Below, one piece after another: positions 34,052-43,754 of a stretch of 61,363 bases of DNA. Made by a program: the position numbers and the translations under genes. Position 1 is the first letter of the stretch. Each line of letters starts with the position of its first letter. The stretch comes from Verrucomicrobiota bacterium (GTDB lineage Bacteria; Verrucomicrobiota; Verrucomicrobiia; Verrucomicrobiales; DEV007). The notes beneath the pieces were generated by a model, which was given only the letters and a program-made list of their open reading frames with translations, did no database searches and had not been told where the DNA came from. Location: NCBI GenBank assembly GCA_018970725.1, contig JAGWVU010000029.1, positions 1 through 61,363 of the forward strand. The letters run 5' to 3'.

Positions 34052-36652
34052 TCACTTGCGGGGGATGGCGGGAGCGGCGCGCGGGACCGGCGGCACCGGT
34101 TCCTTGTCCAAGCCCGGCAACCGTTTCGGAAGGGCCCCACCCACTTTGCGGAGGGCATCGAGGGTGGACTGCGTGATGTTCTCCACGTTCCCGAGGGTGG
34201 CATCCTTGACGCGGCCCAGGGTCTTGGTGCGCCAGACCGGCTCCTCCAAGGTCCCTGTTCCCTCGAATTCCAAAAGCTTGGCCACCGGCACCAGCAGCGC
34301 CCCGGCCGGCCCCTTGATGTTCACGGTGGTCTCCAGCGCCAGGGCTTGGTCCACCATGCCGATAGTTCCCTCTCCCTTGAGGTGAAAGGCACCCGTCTCC
34401 GCCTCCAGATGCTCGGCGATGAACTTGCCGTCCCGGATCCGGAAACGCAGCTCCGCCTGGCGGGCCATATTGAACCCGTCATGCAATCGGGGCAGGGCCG
34501 CGGCCAGGGGCTTGGATAGTGGACCGAACGTCGGCAAACAGAAAATGTTGCCCCGCTCGACCCGGGCCAATCCCTCCGCCCTGAGGTTTTTCAAGCCGGT
34601 ATCATCACTGTGGAACTTGGCCCGCCCGCTGAGTTCCCCACCGGTTTCATGCCCGCTGCCGTAAATCCGGGCCAACTTCTCAAAATCGATTCCGGCCAGT
34701 TGGACATCGACCTCGTAGACCGCCCCTTCCTCGGTCATATCCATCTTCGCCTCCGCCTGGACCGTGCCGTCGAGCGCTTCCGCCTTGAATCCGCGCAGAT
34801 GCACGGAGTCTCCCTTCATCACAACCGTTCCGGAGGGCCGCACCAGCTCAATTTTCTTGCCGACGACCGGGTAATGAGCCGTGCTGTCCCCGGCGAAGGA
34901 AATCGTGTAGTCATGACGGAGCGGCCCCGGGTCCGTGTCCGAGGGCAACCGGGTGTCGATCGTGCCCTCGATACTCCACTGGGGTGGCGTGGCGAAATCG
35001 TAAACGAGCAGATTCGCCGCCTCCTCCGGAGCGAACCAGCCGACCGCCTGGGCCGGAAAGACTTTCCCGCGGACATTGCGGAAGCGGCAGAGCTGGGAGT
35101 CGTGATCGATCTGGATGTGCTGGCCGCTGATCTCTCCTTCGGGCCGACGGATCACCACGTTGTAAAAGTTGTGCACCCCCTTTTCAAAATAGAGATCACA
35201 CTGCAATTGATCGATCGGGTGCTGGTTCAACCCGCAGTTCCGGAGATCGATGACGCCGGTCGTGACCCAGCTTTCCGGGGCCAGGGTGGGGCCGTGCCCC
35301 TCCAGATTGATGAACACCGCGGTTTGATCGGTCAACGTCCAGCGCTTCAGGAACTGCCTCGTCCCCTCCAACCCGAGAAAGGGCGCGAAAACGGTCGGAT
35401 GCAGGCGGATGTCACTGCGGAATCGAACCCCCTGTTCATCCCTCATGATGTCACAGGTCAGCACGCCGGTCTTGTGCTCCAGTTTCCCGTCGCGCAGGTA
35501 GAGCTTGTTCTTGTCGAAACTGAAGTTGGCGGACATCGCTTCGAAAATCACCCCGCGGCTCGTGGCGCGCTCCGCCCGGATGCTCCCGATCGCTTGCAGC
35601 GGAGGCAACTCCCAGGAGAAAGGCTGGGAGAGGTGCCAGACCCCGGAACTTTCGATCAACGGCGGCTCATAGAAGACCAGCTCGTTGAGCGCCGGATTCG
35701 GCACCATCGTCTTGAGCAGACCGAACGCGTCGATCGATGAAGTGAACTGGAACCGGAGATCGCGCTTCGGCAGGTTCAGCTCGAACTCCGCCTGCAGTTT
35801 GCCGCCCCCGTCCCGCAATTCCAGTTCGCGGACGATGATGCCGTCCCGCTCAAAGCGCAGGCTCGCGGCGAGGGATTCCGCGGAATACGTCCGGTAACGA
35901 AAGGGACCCGAACGCAAGGCCCCGGCCAGACGGATGGCCCGCAAGTTGGCGGTGTCTCCCTGCACTTGGATGTCCACGCGGGGATTCGACCCGGGCGGAA
36001 ACGAAATCTCCTGGAGTGGTTTGAGGAAATTGGCGATCAATTCACGCTGCTGCCGGACCTCGCTCAGCCGGGTGGACTGCTGCTGGCCGAGCGAGGGGCT
36101 GAGGTCATCCCGGTCCGGATTGGACGGAGGCCGGAAGAGAGAGCCGGAGAGGCGGAGCCCCACCCCGTGGATGAAGGCCTCCGCGCGGACGATCTCGATC
36201 TGGTCCGGAGGCATCAGGACCCGGGCACTGAACTGGTCGAGCACCAACTGCTCCCCTTGGAGCTTGCGGACGGGATCCAGCGGAATGGTGATCGCCGCGC
36301 TGCGGATCTCGAAGGCCCGGAGGGTGAAGCGCCGCTGCTCGAGATCGGACAAATTGATGTCCAGCGCAATCTGGCTGATCCGCATCAAGAGGATTTCATG
36401 GGCCGGATCCTCGTAGAGCATCACATCCTTGGCGATCAAGCCGCGGAGGGGATCGAGCGTGAGGCGGCGGATGCTGGCATGGATCCCCCGCTTTTCAAAT
36501 TCCTCGGTAACGATGTTGCGCCAGCGGTGCGTGAACCCCTTGCCCTGCGCATAGTAGGCCGCCCACGCTCCCACGAGGACCACCAGAACGAAAATGACAA
36601 GGGCGACTTGCGACGAACGACGCATGGCGGGGCGGATGACCGTTTCTACCAT
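34052..36652 (-). CDS. AsmA-like envelope protein (DUF3971/TamB/YhdP type)
   Basis: An 866-residue protein with a single N-terminal membrane anchor (VALVIFVLVVLVGAWAAYY, about residues 16-34), then a very long beta-rich region and a C-terminal AsmA-like segment (FNMARQAELRFRIRDGKFIAEHLEAET begins it; GEGTIGMVDQALALETTVNI is typical). AsmA-like proteins form long hydrophobic grooves that carry phospholipids across the periplasm, which is known for YhdP, TamB and YdbH. The tail is Pro-rich. It is the first gene of a block with an FtsX-type exporter, so lipid or glycolipid traffic is a reasonable inference. An ATG at 36625 is an alternative start. Confidence 0.75.
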   Translation of the reverse strand: MVETVIRPAMRRSSQVALVIFVLVVLVGAWAAYYAQGKGFTHRWRNIVTEEFEKRGIHASIRRLTLDPLRGLIAKDVMLYEDPAHEILLMRISQIALDINLSDLEQRRFTLRAFEIRSAAITIPLDPVRKLQGEQLVLDQFSARVLMPPDQIEIVRAEAFIHGVGLRLSGSLFRPPSNPDRDDLSPSLGQQQSTRLSEVRQQRELIANFLKPLQEISFPPGSNPRVDIQVQGDTANLRAIRLAGALRSGPFRYRTYSAESLAASLRFERDGIIVRELELRDGGGKLQAEFELNLPKRDLRFQFTSSIDAFGLLKTMVPNPALNELVFYEPPLIESSGVWHLSQPFSWELPPLQAIGSIRAERATSRGVIFEAMSANFSFDKNKLYLRDGKLEHKTGVLTCDIMRDEQGVRFRSDIRLHPTVFAPFLGLEGTRQFLKRWTLTDQTAVFINLEGHGPTLAPESWVTTGVIDLRNCGLNQHPIDQLQCDLYFEKGVHNFYNVVIRRPEGEISGQHIQIDHDSQLCRFRNVRGKVFPAQAVGWFAPEEAANLLVYDFATPPQWSIEGTIDTRLPSDTDPGPLRHDYTISFAGDSTAHYPVVGKKIELVRPSGTVVMKGDSVHLRGFKAEALDGTVQAEAKMDMTEEGAVYEVDVQLAGIDFEKLARIYGSGHETGGELSGRAKFHSDDTGLKNLRAEGLARVERGNIFCLPTFGPLSKPLAAALPRLHDGFNMARQAELRFRIRDGKFIAEHLEAETGAFHLKGEGTIGMVDQALALETTVNIKGPAGALLVPVAKLLEFEGTGTLEEPVWRTKTLGRVKDATLGNVENITQSTLDALRKVGGALPKRLPGLDKEPVPPVPRAAPAIPRK

Positions 36653-36759
36653 GCGGCCGGGGCCCGGGAAATGCAACCTTCGTCAGCGGGTCTGAAATGT
36701 GGGGGATGGGCGGAACAGTTGAATTTTCAGAAAATGAATCCTCGTGATTTTGGCCGGGC

Positions 36760-36990
36760 TCAATCCCCATCCATCGGTGCCTCACCGGGAGATGCATCGA
36801 GGAAACGCAGAAAGTCCTCCCGATTGGCCTGCGCAGCGCGCCGACGCAGGAGTTCCATGGTGAGCAACGCACTCACTTTCTCCGAAGCAGCGGAAGACAT
36901 TAGCTGATCCACGGTGACGCCCTCCCCGGCGGCGCATTGTTCCAGTTCCCGGGCGATGCCATCGGGCAAGTGAATGGTGAGAGGGGTCAT
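36760..36990 (-). CDS. HicB/CopG-like ribbon-helix-helix antitoxin, probably orphan
   Basis: A 76-residue protein. The N-terminal ribbon-helix-helix (LTIHLPDGIARELEQCAAGEGVTVDQLMSSA is two adjacent parts of it) is like Arc/CopG repressors. The tail REDFLRFLDASPGEAP matches the toxin-contacting tail of HicB-family antitoxins that pair with PIN toxins. The remains of a PIN toxin gene lie directly upstream and overlap its start codon. The antitoxin itself looks intact. Confidence 0.75.
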   Translation of the reverse strand: MTPLTIHLPDGIARELEQCAAGEGVTVDQLMSSAASEKVSALLTMELLRRRAAQANREDFLRFLDASPGEAPMDGD

Positions 36991-37154
36991 GGTTCAGGTC
37001 CGGCAGCGCCGGGTGCCAATGGAAGAAGATTTCCTGAAGATGGCTGACAGCGAGGAGATAGTCCAAGAATCCCTCGGCTTGGACGCCAGTCCTGGTGAGA
37101 AGGTTCTCGGGACGCGGCCACAAGCACACTGGTGTCGAGCACGACTCGCATCAT
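36987..37154 (-). pseudogene. PIN-domain toxin remnant with internal deletion and frameshift
   Basis: On the minus strand this begins MMRVVLDTSVLVAAS, the N-terminus of a PIN-domain ribonuclease toxin with its first catalytic Asp. The rest of the PIN homology is in another frame: RPENLLTRTG, then EGFLDYLLAVSHLQEIFFHW and HPALPDLNHD. In full-length members about 50 residues separate these blocks, and about 40 residues with further catalytic acids follow. Here the middle is deleted with a frame change, and the end is replaced by the antitoxin start. The first frame stops at a TGA that overlaps the antitoxin ATG. The toxin cannot be active. Confidence 0.7.
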
Positions 37155-37171
37155 GAGGTGGCCGACCTTCG

Positions 37172-38617
37172 TCAGCCGAACAAGTCGAGCAAGGGCCGAC
37201 CGCTGCCCACCACCGGGGTGGGCCGGTTCTCACGGTCGTTGAGGAAGAGATCCGGATTCACGCCCAATGCCCAGTAAATGGTCTTGGCGAGATCCTCCGG
37301 AGTGACCGGTTTCTCGACCGGTTGCGCTGCCTCCTTGTCCGAGGTGCCGTAGACAATCCCGGAACGCACCCCCGCGCCGGCGACCAGTGCGGGGAAGCAG
37401 GTGCTCCAATGCCCCCGCCCCCAGGTGGGTGTCGGCAAGGGCGTCCGGCCCATCTCGCCCAGCGCCACCACCAGCGTTTCCTCCAACAAGCCGCGCTCTT
37501 CCAAATCCTGCAGCAGGGCGCTGCAAGCTTGGTCGAAGGTCGGCAAGAGATGATCCCGCACATCCTGACTGTTCCGGTGGGAATCCCAGCTGTAACCGTC
37601 CACGCAGTCGTAATGCACCGTGACAAAACGCGTCCCGGCCTCCACCAGCCGGCGGGCCATCAGGCAGGATTGCCCGAACAAGTGCCGCCCGTAGCGATCC
37701 CGCAGCGCCTCCGGCTCCGCCAGCAACTGCAAGGCCCCGCGCGTCCGGTCGGAGGCGATGAGAGCCATGGCCCGCTTCCGGTGCCGGTCCAGCGCGTCCC
37801 CGTCCCCGAGATCGAGCCGGGCCCGGACCGCCTCGAACTGATCGAGCAGACCGGCTCTCTCCACCATCCGATCCACCGGGATCACCGGCCGGATGCCCTC
37901 GATCTCAAAGCGCAACTCCCCGTCCGCGCAGGCCCGCCAATAGGGATTGTCCTTCTCGTCCCGCTTGTCGATCACCGTGGTCATCGGGTTGAACGCCTGC
38001 CCCAGCCACCCCCCGTATTCCCCGGGCCGCACATAGCGCCCGCCGTCCTGGAGGCGCCCCAATCGGTTCGGCAAGACCACGTAGGAGGCCAGATCCCGCT
38101 CCATGCCGCCCGGTTCCTGCTGGCTCAGGTATTCCACCACCGAGCCCATCGACGGCCAATCCTTCGGGGTCGCGGAAAATCCTCCGCCGATCGGCACATG
38201 CCAGCGTCGGCCGGTCTGCAGGTAGTGCGCCGCGCCGCTGTGGTCGTTGTAACCATGGGTCATGGTCCGGATCACGGCATAGCGGTCCGACAAACCGGCC
38301 AACCGGGGCAGGTGCTCACAAATCTCCAGGCCCGGCGTTCGCGACCGGATGCTTTGGAACGGTCCCCGCACTTCCCGTTTCGCCCCGGGCTTCATGTCGA
38401 AGGTTTCCAGCTGGCTCGGCCCCCCGAACAAAAAGAGGAAAATGACCGACTTGGCCCGGCCCCCGGCGAAGTGATTCCCCCGCTGGACCTCTTCCGCCTC
38501 CAAAAGCTGCGGCAGGCTCAACCCGAAGAGTCCGGCCCCGCCGATTTGCAACAGTTCCCGCCGGTTGAGCCCCGTTCCGGAGCAGGTTTTCCGTGACAGT
38601 CCATTGATCGTCAGCAT
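37172..38617 (-). CDS. Tat-exported DUF1501 protein
   Basis: A 481-residue DUF1501 protein with a twin-arginine signal ([18 protein letters not shown], about residues 18-35). The alkaline-phosphatase-like fold shows [45 protein letters not shown] and [18 protein letters not shown]. In Planctomycetes and Verrucomicrobiota these genes usually sit beside a DUF1549/DUF1553 gene; here that partner is 6 kb away (44742-47558). The function is unknown. The ATG at 38617 was preferred to a TTG at 38644. Confidence 0.88.
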   Translation of the reverse strand: MLTINGLSRKTCSGTGLNRRELLQIGGAGLFGLSLPQLLEAEEVQRGNHFAGGRAKSVIFLFLFGGPSQLETFDMKPGAKREVRGPFQSIRSRTPGLEICEHLPRLAGLSDRYAVIRTMTHGYNDHSGAAHYLQTGRRWHVPIGGGFSATPKDWPSMGSVVEYLSQQEPGGMERDLASYVVLPNRLGRLQDGGRYVRPGEYGGWLGQAFNPMTTVIDKRDEKDNPYWRACADGELRFEIEGIRPVIPVDRMVERAGLLDQFEAVRARLDLGDGDALDRHRKRAMALIASDRTRGALQLLAEPEALRDRYGRHLFGQSCLMARRLVEAGTRFVTVHYDCVDGYSWDSHRNSQDVRDHLLPTFDQACSALLQDLEERGLLEETLVVALGEMGRTPLPTPTWGRGHWSTCFPALVAGAGVRSGIVYGTSDKEAAQPVEKPVTPEDLAKTIYWALGVNPDLFLNDRENRPTPVVGSGRPLLDLFG

Positions 38618-38711
38618 GGCAAGGGCGGATTGGAGTTGCCCCAATCACCGTCCCGGGACACGCCCTCTCTCAAAAAATCCGTTGCCTAAGCCCGCTTCCC
38701 GGTGTTTGGCC

Positions 38712-40424
38712 ATGCTCATGAGCAATCCCGACCCCTCCTCCCCCGCGCACCGCCAATACTCCGGCCCCATGCTGGACGGTCCCGATCGCGCCGCCAGCCG
38801 CGCCATGCTGCACGCCGTCGGGTTCCGGCGCGAGGACTTCGGCAAATCCCAGGTCGGGATCGCTTCCACCTGGAGCATGGTCACCCCCTGCAACATGCAC
38901 ATCGACAAACTCGCCCTCGAGGCGGTCAAAGGAGTCGATGCCGCCGGCGGCAAGGGCATCCCCTTCGGCACCATCACCATCTCCGACGGCATCTCCATGG
39001 GCACGGAAGGCATGAAATACTCCCTCGTCTCGCGCGAGGTCATCGCCGACTCGATCGAAACCGTGGCCGGGTGCGAGGGCATGGACGGCATCATCGCCAT
39101 CGGCGGTTGCGACAAGAACATGCCGGGCTGCGTGATGGCTCTGGCGCGCCTCAACCGTCCGGGCATCTTCGTTTACGGGGGCACGATCAAGCCGGGCTGT
39201 CACCAAGGCAAGGATGTCGACATCGTCTCCGTGTTCGAGGCCATCGGCCGGCATTCCGGCGGCCAGATCAGCGATGCCGAGCTGGACGATATCACCGAGG
39301 TGGCCATCCCCGGCCCCGGGTCCTGTGGCGGCATGTATACCGCCAACACCATGGCCTCCGCGATCGAGGCCTTGGGCATGAGCCTGCCCAACAGCTCGGC
39401 CCAAGCCGCCGTCTCCGATGAAAAACTGATGGATTGCTTCGATTCCGGGGCCGCCGTCATGGAAATGATCCGGCAGGGCATCCGCCCGCGCGACATCATG
39501 ACCCGGAAGGCCTTTGAAAACGCCATCACCGTGATCACCGCGCTGGGGGGATCGACCAACGCCGTCCTCCACCTCATCGCCATGGCCCACGAGGCGGGCG
39601 TCGCTTTGACCATCGACGACTTCACCCGGATCGGCCGCCGCACCCCGGTCCTCGCGGACCTCAAACCGAGCGGGCAACACGTCATGCTCCGGCTCGTCGA
39701 GATCGGCGGCACCCTCCCGCTCATGCGCATGCTGTTGGATGCCGGACTCCTCCACGGGGACTGTCTCACCGTGACCGGAAAAACCATGGCGGAGAATCTG
39801 GCCAAGGTTTCCCCGAACTATCCGGAAGGCCAGACCGTGATCCGCGGGTTTGACAACCCGGTGAAGAAGGAGGGACACCTCGTGATTCTCTACGGCAACC
39901 TCGCCCCGGAAGGCGCGGTCGCCAAAATCAGCGGCAAGGAAGGGGAGCGGTTCACCGGCAAAGCCCGCTGCTTCGACTCCGAGGAAATCGCCATGAAGGC
40001 CATCCTCGGCGGCCAAATCATGGGCGGCGATGTCGTGGTGATCCGTTACGAGGGTCCCAAGGGCGGCCCCGGCATGCGCGAAATGCTCGGCCCCACCGGC
40101 GCCATCATGGGACGCGGGCTCGGCAAGGAAGTCGCCCTCATCACCGACGGCCGTTTCTCCGGCGGCAGCCACGGCTTCGTGGTGGGGCACATCACTCCTG
40201 AGGCGGCAACCGGAGGCCCCATCGCCCTGCTCCGGGACGGCGATGAAATTACGATCGACGCCACCGGCCAAACCATCGCCGTGCGCCTGAGCGAAACCGA
40301 ACTGGCGGAACGGAAGGCCGCCTGGCGGGCTCCGGAACCCAAATACACCCGCGGCGTCCTCGCCAAGTTCGCCAAGCTGGCCAGTTCCGCCTCCCTTGGC
40401 GCCATCACGGACGGCAACCTGTGA
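38712..40424 (+). CDS. ilvD: dihydroxy-acid dehydratase
   Basis: A 570-residue iron-sulfur dehydratase of branched-chain amino acid synthesis. It converts 2,3-dihydroxy-isovalerate and -methylvalerate to the 2-keto acids. Cluster and metal motifs are present: TPCN (Cys60), SDGISMG (Asp92), [10 protein letters not shown] (Cys133) and [14 protein letters not shown]. The C-terminal [19 protein letters not shown] is the family signature. An alternative ATG lies 6 bp downstream. It stands alone, divergent from the DUF1501 gene with a 94-bp gap and followed by a glycoside hydrolase gene. Confidence 0.95.
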   Translation: MLMSNPDPSSPAHRQYSGPMLDGPDRAASRAMLHAVGFRREDFGKSQVGIASTWSMVTPCNMHIDKLALEAVKGVDAAGGKGIPFGTITISDGISMGTEGMKYSLVSREVIADSIETVAGCEGMDGIIAIGGCDKNMPGCVMALARLNRPGIFVYGGTIKPGCHQGKDVDIVSVFEAIGRHSGGQISDAELDDITEVAIPGPGSCGGMYTANTMASAIEALGMSLPNSSAQAAVSDEKLMDCFDSGAAVMEMIRQGIRPRDIMTRKAFENAITVITALGGSTNAVLHLIAMAHEAGVALTIDDFTRIGRRTPVLADLKPSGQHVMLRLVEIGGTLPLMRMLLDAGLLHGDCLTVTGKTMAENLAKVSPNYPEGQTVIRGFDNPVKKEGHLVILYGNLAPEGAVAKISGKEGERFTGKARCFDSEEIAMKAILGGQIMGGDVVVIRYEGPKGGPGMREMLGPTGAIMGRGLGKEVALITDGRFSGGSHGFVVGHITPEAATGGPIALLRDGDEITIDATGQTIAVRLSETELAERKAAWRAPEPKYTRGVLAKFAKLASSASLGAITDGNL

Positions 40425-40445
40425 GCTGATCCCCCCCGGGAATCC

Positions 40446-41852
40446 ATGGCCCTCCTGTCCCTTCCGAAACCCGGCCTCGCACGGCGCCGCGGAGGATTCC
40501 CCCGGATTCTCCCATGGTGGCTGCTCCTCCCGCTCGCCGCCCCGGCGGCGGAATCCCGGTTCATCGACGCCAAGGCCGGGGTCACGGACCCATGGAAGGG
40601 ACGGGAGACACGCTCGGTCGCCTCCTTCGGCCTCGACCCGCTCGCCCCGGAGGCCTTGACCCGGTTCGGCGGCTTGGCGGCGGACAAACGCCGGGCGAGC
40701 GGTTTTTTCCGGGTCGAAAAGCTCGGGGATCGCTGGTGGTTCATCGATCCGGAGGGCGGCCGCTTCCTCTTCACCGGGGTCTGCTCGGTGAAGCCCGAGG
40801 CCCGCTTCCAAGCCGCGGAACCCTTCGCCAGGCTCTACGGAACGCCGCAAGCCTGGGCCGCGAAAACGATCTCCACCCTGCGGGAACACGGGTTCAATGG
40901 CTGCGGCGGTTTTTCTGATCATGACACGCTCCGCGCCGCCGCCAACCCCATCCCTTACACCGTCACCCTCGGGCTCATGGCCGGGTTCGGCCGGACCTTG
41001 GGCGTCACCCGGATGGATTCGGGACACACCGGTTACGAGGATGACATCCTCCCCGTGTTCGAACCCGGTTTCGCGGAATTCTGTCAGGGCGTGTGCCGGG
41101 AGCGTCTGACCGCCCTGAAGGACGATCCGTTCCTCGTCGGCGTTTTCTCCGACAATGAACTGCCCCTCAAGAAGGATCTGCTCGACCGCATGCTCAAGGC
41201 CTCGGGTGCCACCCGGGAAGCCGCCGCGAGATTCCAGTCAGGAAAAGGACCGGTGACGGACAGCCTGCGCCGGGACTTTGTGGAGCATGTCTTCGACACC
41301 TACTTCCGCATCACGACCGAAGCGATTCGTCAGGCCTTGCCGAACCACCTCTGCCTTGGCTCCCGCTTCCATGGTCCCGCCAAGGGCAACAGCGCGGTCT
41401 GGAAAGCGGCGGGACGCTGGTGCGACGTTGTTTCGATGAATTACTACGACCACTGGAACCCGCAAAAGGAACACCTGCGGCAGTGGCAGGAATGGTCCGG
41501 CAAACCCTGCCTGATCACCGAGTTTTACGTCAAGGCCATGGACAGCGGGCTCCCCAACACCTCGGGAGCGGGTTGGGTGGTCAAAACCCAGGCGGACCGC
41601 GGCGCCTTTTATCAAAACTTCGCCCTCGCCTTGATCGAATCGAAAACCTGCGTCGGCTGGCACTGGTTCAAATACATGGATAACGATCCCACCAACACCC
41701 GGACCGACGCCTCCAACCGGGACAGCAACAAGGGCCTCTTCAACATCCGGCACGAACCTTACACCGACGCCCTCGAATCCATGCGGGAGTTGAACCTGCG
41801 CCTCTATCCGTTGGTGGAGCGGATCGACGGGGCCAAGCCCCTCACACAATGA
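40446..41852 (+). CDS. secreted glycoside hydrolase, clan GH-A, agarase-like
   Basis: A 468-residue TIM-barrel hydrolase with an N-terminal signal or anchor (about residues 18-35). Candidate catalytic residues are Glu238 in GVFSDNELP (acid/base, after Asn as in clan GH-A) and Glu359 in LITEFYVK (nucleophile). WWFIDPEGGRFLFTGVCSV and VVSMNYYDHWNP are typical of agarase-like and related families. The precise GH family is not certain. With three sulfatases nearby it fits use of sulfated or algal glycans. It starts 21 bp after ilvD, and its 3' end overlaps the convergent TatD-like gene by 11 bp. Confidence 0.8.
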   Translation: MALLSLPKPGLARRRGGFPRILPWWLLLPLAAPAAESRFIDAKAGVTDPWKGRETRSVASFGLDPLAPEALTRFGGLAADKRRASGFFRVEKLGDRWWFIDPEGGRFLFTGVCSVKPEARFQAAEPFARLYGTPQAWAAKTISTLREHGFNGCGGFSDHDTLRAAANPIPYTVTLGLMAGFGRTLGVTRMDSGHTGYEDDILPVFEPGFAEFCQGVCRERLTALKDDPFLVGVFSDNELPLKKDLLDRMLKASGATREAAARFQSGKGPVTDSLRRDFVEHVFDTYFRITTEAIRQALPNHLCLGSRFHGPAKGNSAVWKAAGRWCDVVSMNYYDHWNPQKEHLRQWQEWSGKPCLITEFYVKAMDSGLPNTSGAGWVVKTQADRGAFYQNFALALIESKTCVGWHWFKYMDNDPTNTRTDASNRDSNKGLFNIRHEPYTDALESMRELNLRLYPLVERIDGAKPLTQ

Positions 41853-42753
41853 TCCTCGCGTTCCCCGCCAGAGCCGCTTCCACGTCCATCCCTCCCCGCA
41901 ACAGCGTGTTTCCCTGGAAGAGCGCGGTGGGATCCAACCCGGGCCGTTCCGCCCAATCCTCTTCCGCGATCTGTCCGCTCTGGCCGTAAGCCTGCAACGG
42001 ATTCCGGTAACTCACGGCGAGGATCTTCTCCATCGGAATCCCGCTGTCCCGCATCAGGGCCGCGGTTTTGGGGACCGCAAGGACATCACTGATCCCCCAA
42101 TCCGCCGAACTGTCGATGATGATCCTCTCCTCACCATATTGCCGGAGAATCTCGACCATCCGCTCGTTGCCCAGCTTGGTGAACGGGTAAATCGTGAAGG
42201 CCGCCCAATACCCGCGGTCGAGCACCGCCTTCACCGTCTCCTCGTTGTTGTGGTCGATGATCACCTTGTGCGGCGGCACACCCAAATCCTCAAGGACGTC
42301 CATCGTCCGGATCGTGCCCTGTTTCTTGTCCCGGTGAGGCGTGTGGATCTGAATCGGCAGGTCCGCCTCCAATGCCAGTTGCGCCTGCAACCGGAGATAC
42401 TTCTCCTCCGCCTTGGACTGATCGTCGAACCCGATCTCCCCGACCCCCACCACCCCTTCCTTGCAGATGTAAAGAGGCAGCAACTCCATCACCTCGTCCG
42501 CAAGACGCTCGTTGTTCGCCTCCTTCGGATTGAGCCCGATGGTGCAGTAATGGCGGATGCCGAACTGGCTGGCGCGAAACCGCTCGAACCCGAGCAAGGT
42601 GTTGAAATAATCCTTGAACGTGCCCGCACTGGTCCGCGGTTGCCCCTGCCAGAACGAAGGCTCGATGATGGCCACCGTCCCCGCCGCCGCCATGCGCTGA
42701 TAGTCGTCCGTGGTCCGGGAGACCATGTGAACGTGGGAGTCGAGGAACTTCAT
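41842..42753 (-). CDS. TatD-like metal-dependent hydrolase, EboB type
   Basis: A 303-residue amidohydrolase-fold protein. Metal ligands are seen in DSHVHM, GVGEIGFDD, IQIHTPHRD and IIDHNNEE, with IIIDSSADWG near the end. SRTTDDYQRMAAAGTVAIIEPSFW and GIRHYCTIGLNPKEANN are diagnostic of the EboB branch, found in ebo clusters that help export secondary metabolites or membrane-linked cofactors. No other ebo gene is present, so it is a stand-alone member here. It lies 92 bp downstream of the ROK kinase gene. Confidence 0.82.
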   Translation of the reverse strand: MKFLDSHVHMVSRTTDDYQRMAAAGTVAIIEPSFWQGQPRTSAGTFKDYFNTLLGFERFRASQFGIRHYCTIGLNPKEANNERLADEVMELLPLYICKEGVVGVGEIGFDDQSKAEEKYLRLQAQLALEADLPIQIHTPHRDKKQGTIRTMDVLEDLGVPPHKVIIDHNNEETVKAVLDRGYWAAFTIYPFTKLGNERMVEILRQYGEERIIIDSSADWGISDVLAVPKTAALMRDSGIPMEKILAVSYRNPLQAYGQSGQIAEEDWAERPGLDPTALFQGNTLLRGGMDVEAALAGNARIIV

Positions 42754-42845
42754 GCCTGCAGCATCGAAACCACCGGCAAAAGCGCAATCGAAAATCGCAC
42801 CCGCCACCTCCGAAATCCGTCCGGTGCGGAAGCGTGCCACCGGCT

Positions 42846-43754
42846 TCAACCGCCGGCCGCCCGCTCCGCCAAGGCCAGCGCCCCGCGCACCCCGGCCCAA
42901 TCTCCCAACCCGGGCTCCACGATGTAGTTCTCCACGTCTTGCGTGATCCGCGGCACCTGCAGATACCCATTCAAGAGTTTTTGGAAATGCCGCCGCGCCG
43001 ACGCCAGAACCCCGGGAGCCTTGACCACGCCGCCGCCCACGATGATGCGCCGCGGAGACAACGTCAGCGCAATGTTCACCAAACCGTGGGCCAGGGTTTC
43101 CCCGGTCTCTTCCCAAGCCGGGGAATCGGAAGGCAGGTCCGCGGCCTTGGCCACTCCCCAGCGTTTTGCGATCGCCGGACCGCAAATGAAGCCTTCCAAA
43201 CAGGAGGGATGGAACGGGCACTGTCCCTCCGCGTCCACCGCGGCGGACCTTCGCGGCGCCGGAATCAAGAGGTGCCCCATCTCCGGGTGCAACAGCCCGT
43301 GCAACGGTCCCCCGTTCACGATCACTCCTCCTCCCACTCCCGTCCCCACGGTGAGATAAACCAACGGGTCAATCCCCCGCCCCGCCCCGTGGAGATGCTC
43401 CCCCAAAGCGGCCGCGTTCACATCCGTATCGAACCCGACCGGCACCCCGAAACGCTCCGCAAAGACCCGGACCAACGGCACGTTCTGCCATCCCGGTTTC
43501 GGCGTGGTCGTGATGCTTCCATACCTCGCGGAATTCTCATCCAGCTCCACCGGCCCGAAGGACCCGATCCCGATGGCGTCAAACCGCCCGTGCTCCTGCG
43601 ACGCCGCGTCCAGCCAATCCATCACGTTGTCGAGGGTTTCCCCCGGCGTCGTGGTATCGATCTTTTCCCAGTCGCGAATCCCCTCCGCGTTGCCCAGGGC
43701 CACGACGAACTTGGTCCCGCCCGCTTCGATTCCAGCCTGCAGAAGTTCGCTCAT
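42846..43754 (-). CDS. ROK-family fructokinase-like sugar kinase
   Basis: A 302-residue ROK kinase. The ATP/phosphate motif is AGIEAGGTKFVVALG, the catalytic Asp is in FDTDVNAAALGEH, and VYLTVGTGVGGGVIVNG is the adenosine-side motif. The zinc motif appears as GHLLIPAPRR...GQCPFHPSCLEG (one His, two Cys, one His). IGIGSFGPVELDENSARYG and TTTPKPGW are typical of the ScrK/YdhR fructokinase branch. It phosphorylates a hexose, probably fructose or mannose. Its start codon overlaps the SDR stop codon (ATGA). Confidence 0.9.
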   Translation of the reverse strand: MSELLQAGIEAGGTKFVVALGNAEGIRDWEKIDTTTPGETLDNVMDWLDAASQEHGRFDAIGIGSFGPVELDENSARYGSITTTPKPGWQNVPLVRVFAERFGVPVGFDTDVNAAALGEHLHGAGRGIDPLVYLTVGTGVGGGVIVNGGPLHGLLHPEMGHLLIPAPRRSAAVDAEGQCPFHPSCLEGFICGPAIAKRWGVAKAADLPSDSPAWEETGETLAHGLVNIALTLSPRRIIVGGGVVKAPGVLASARRHFQKLLNGYLQVPRITQDVENYIVEPGLGDWAGVRGALALAERAAGG

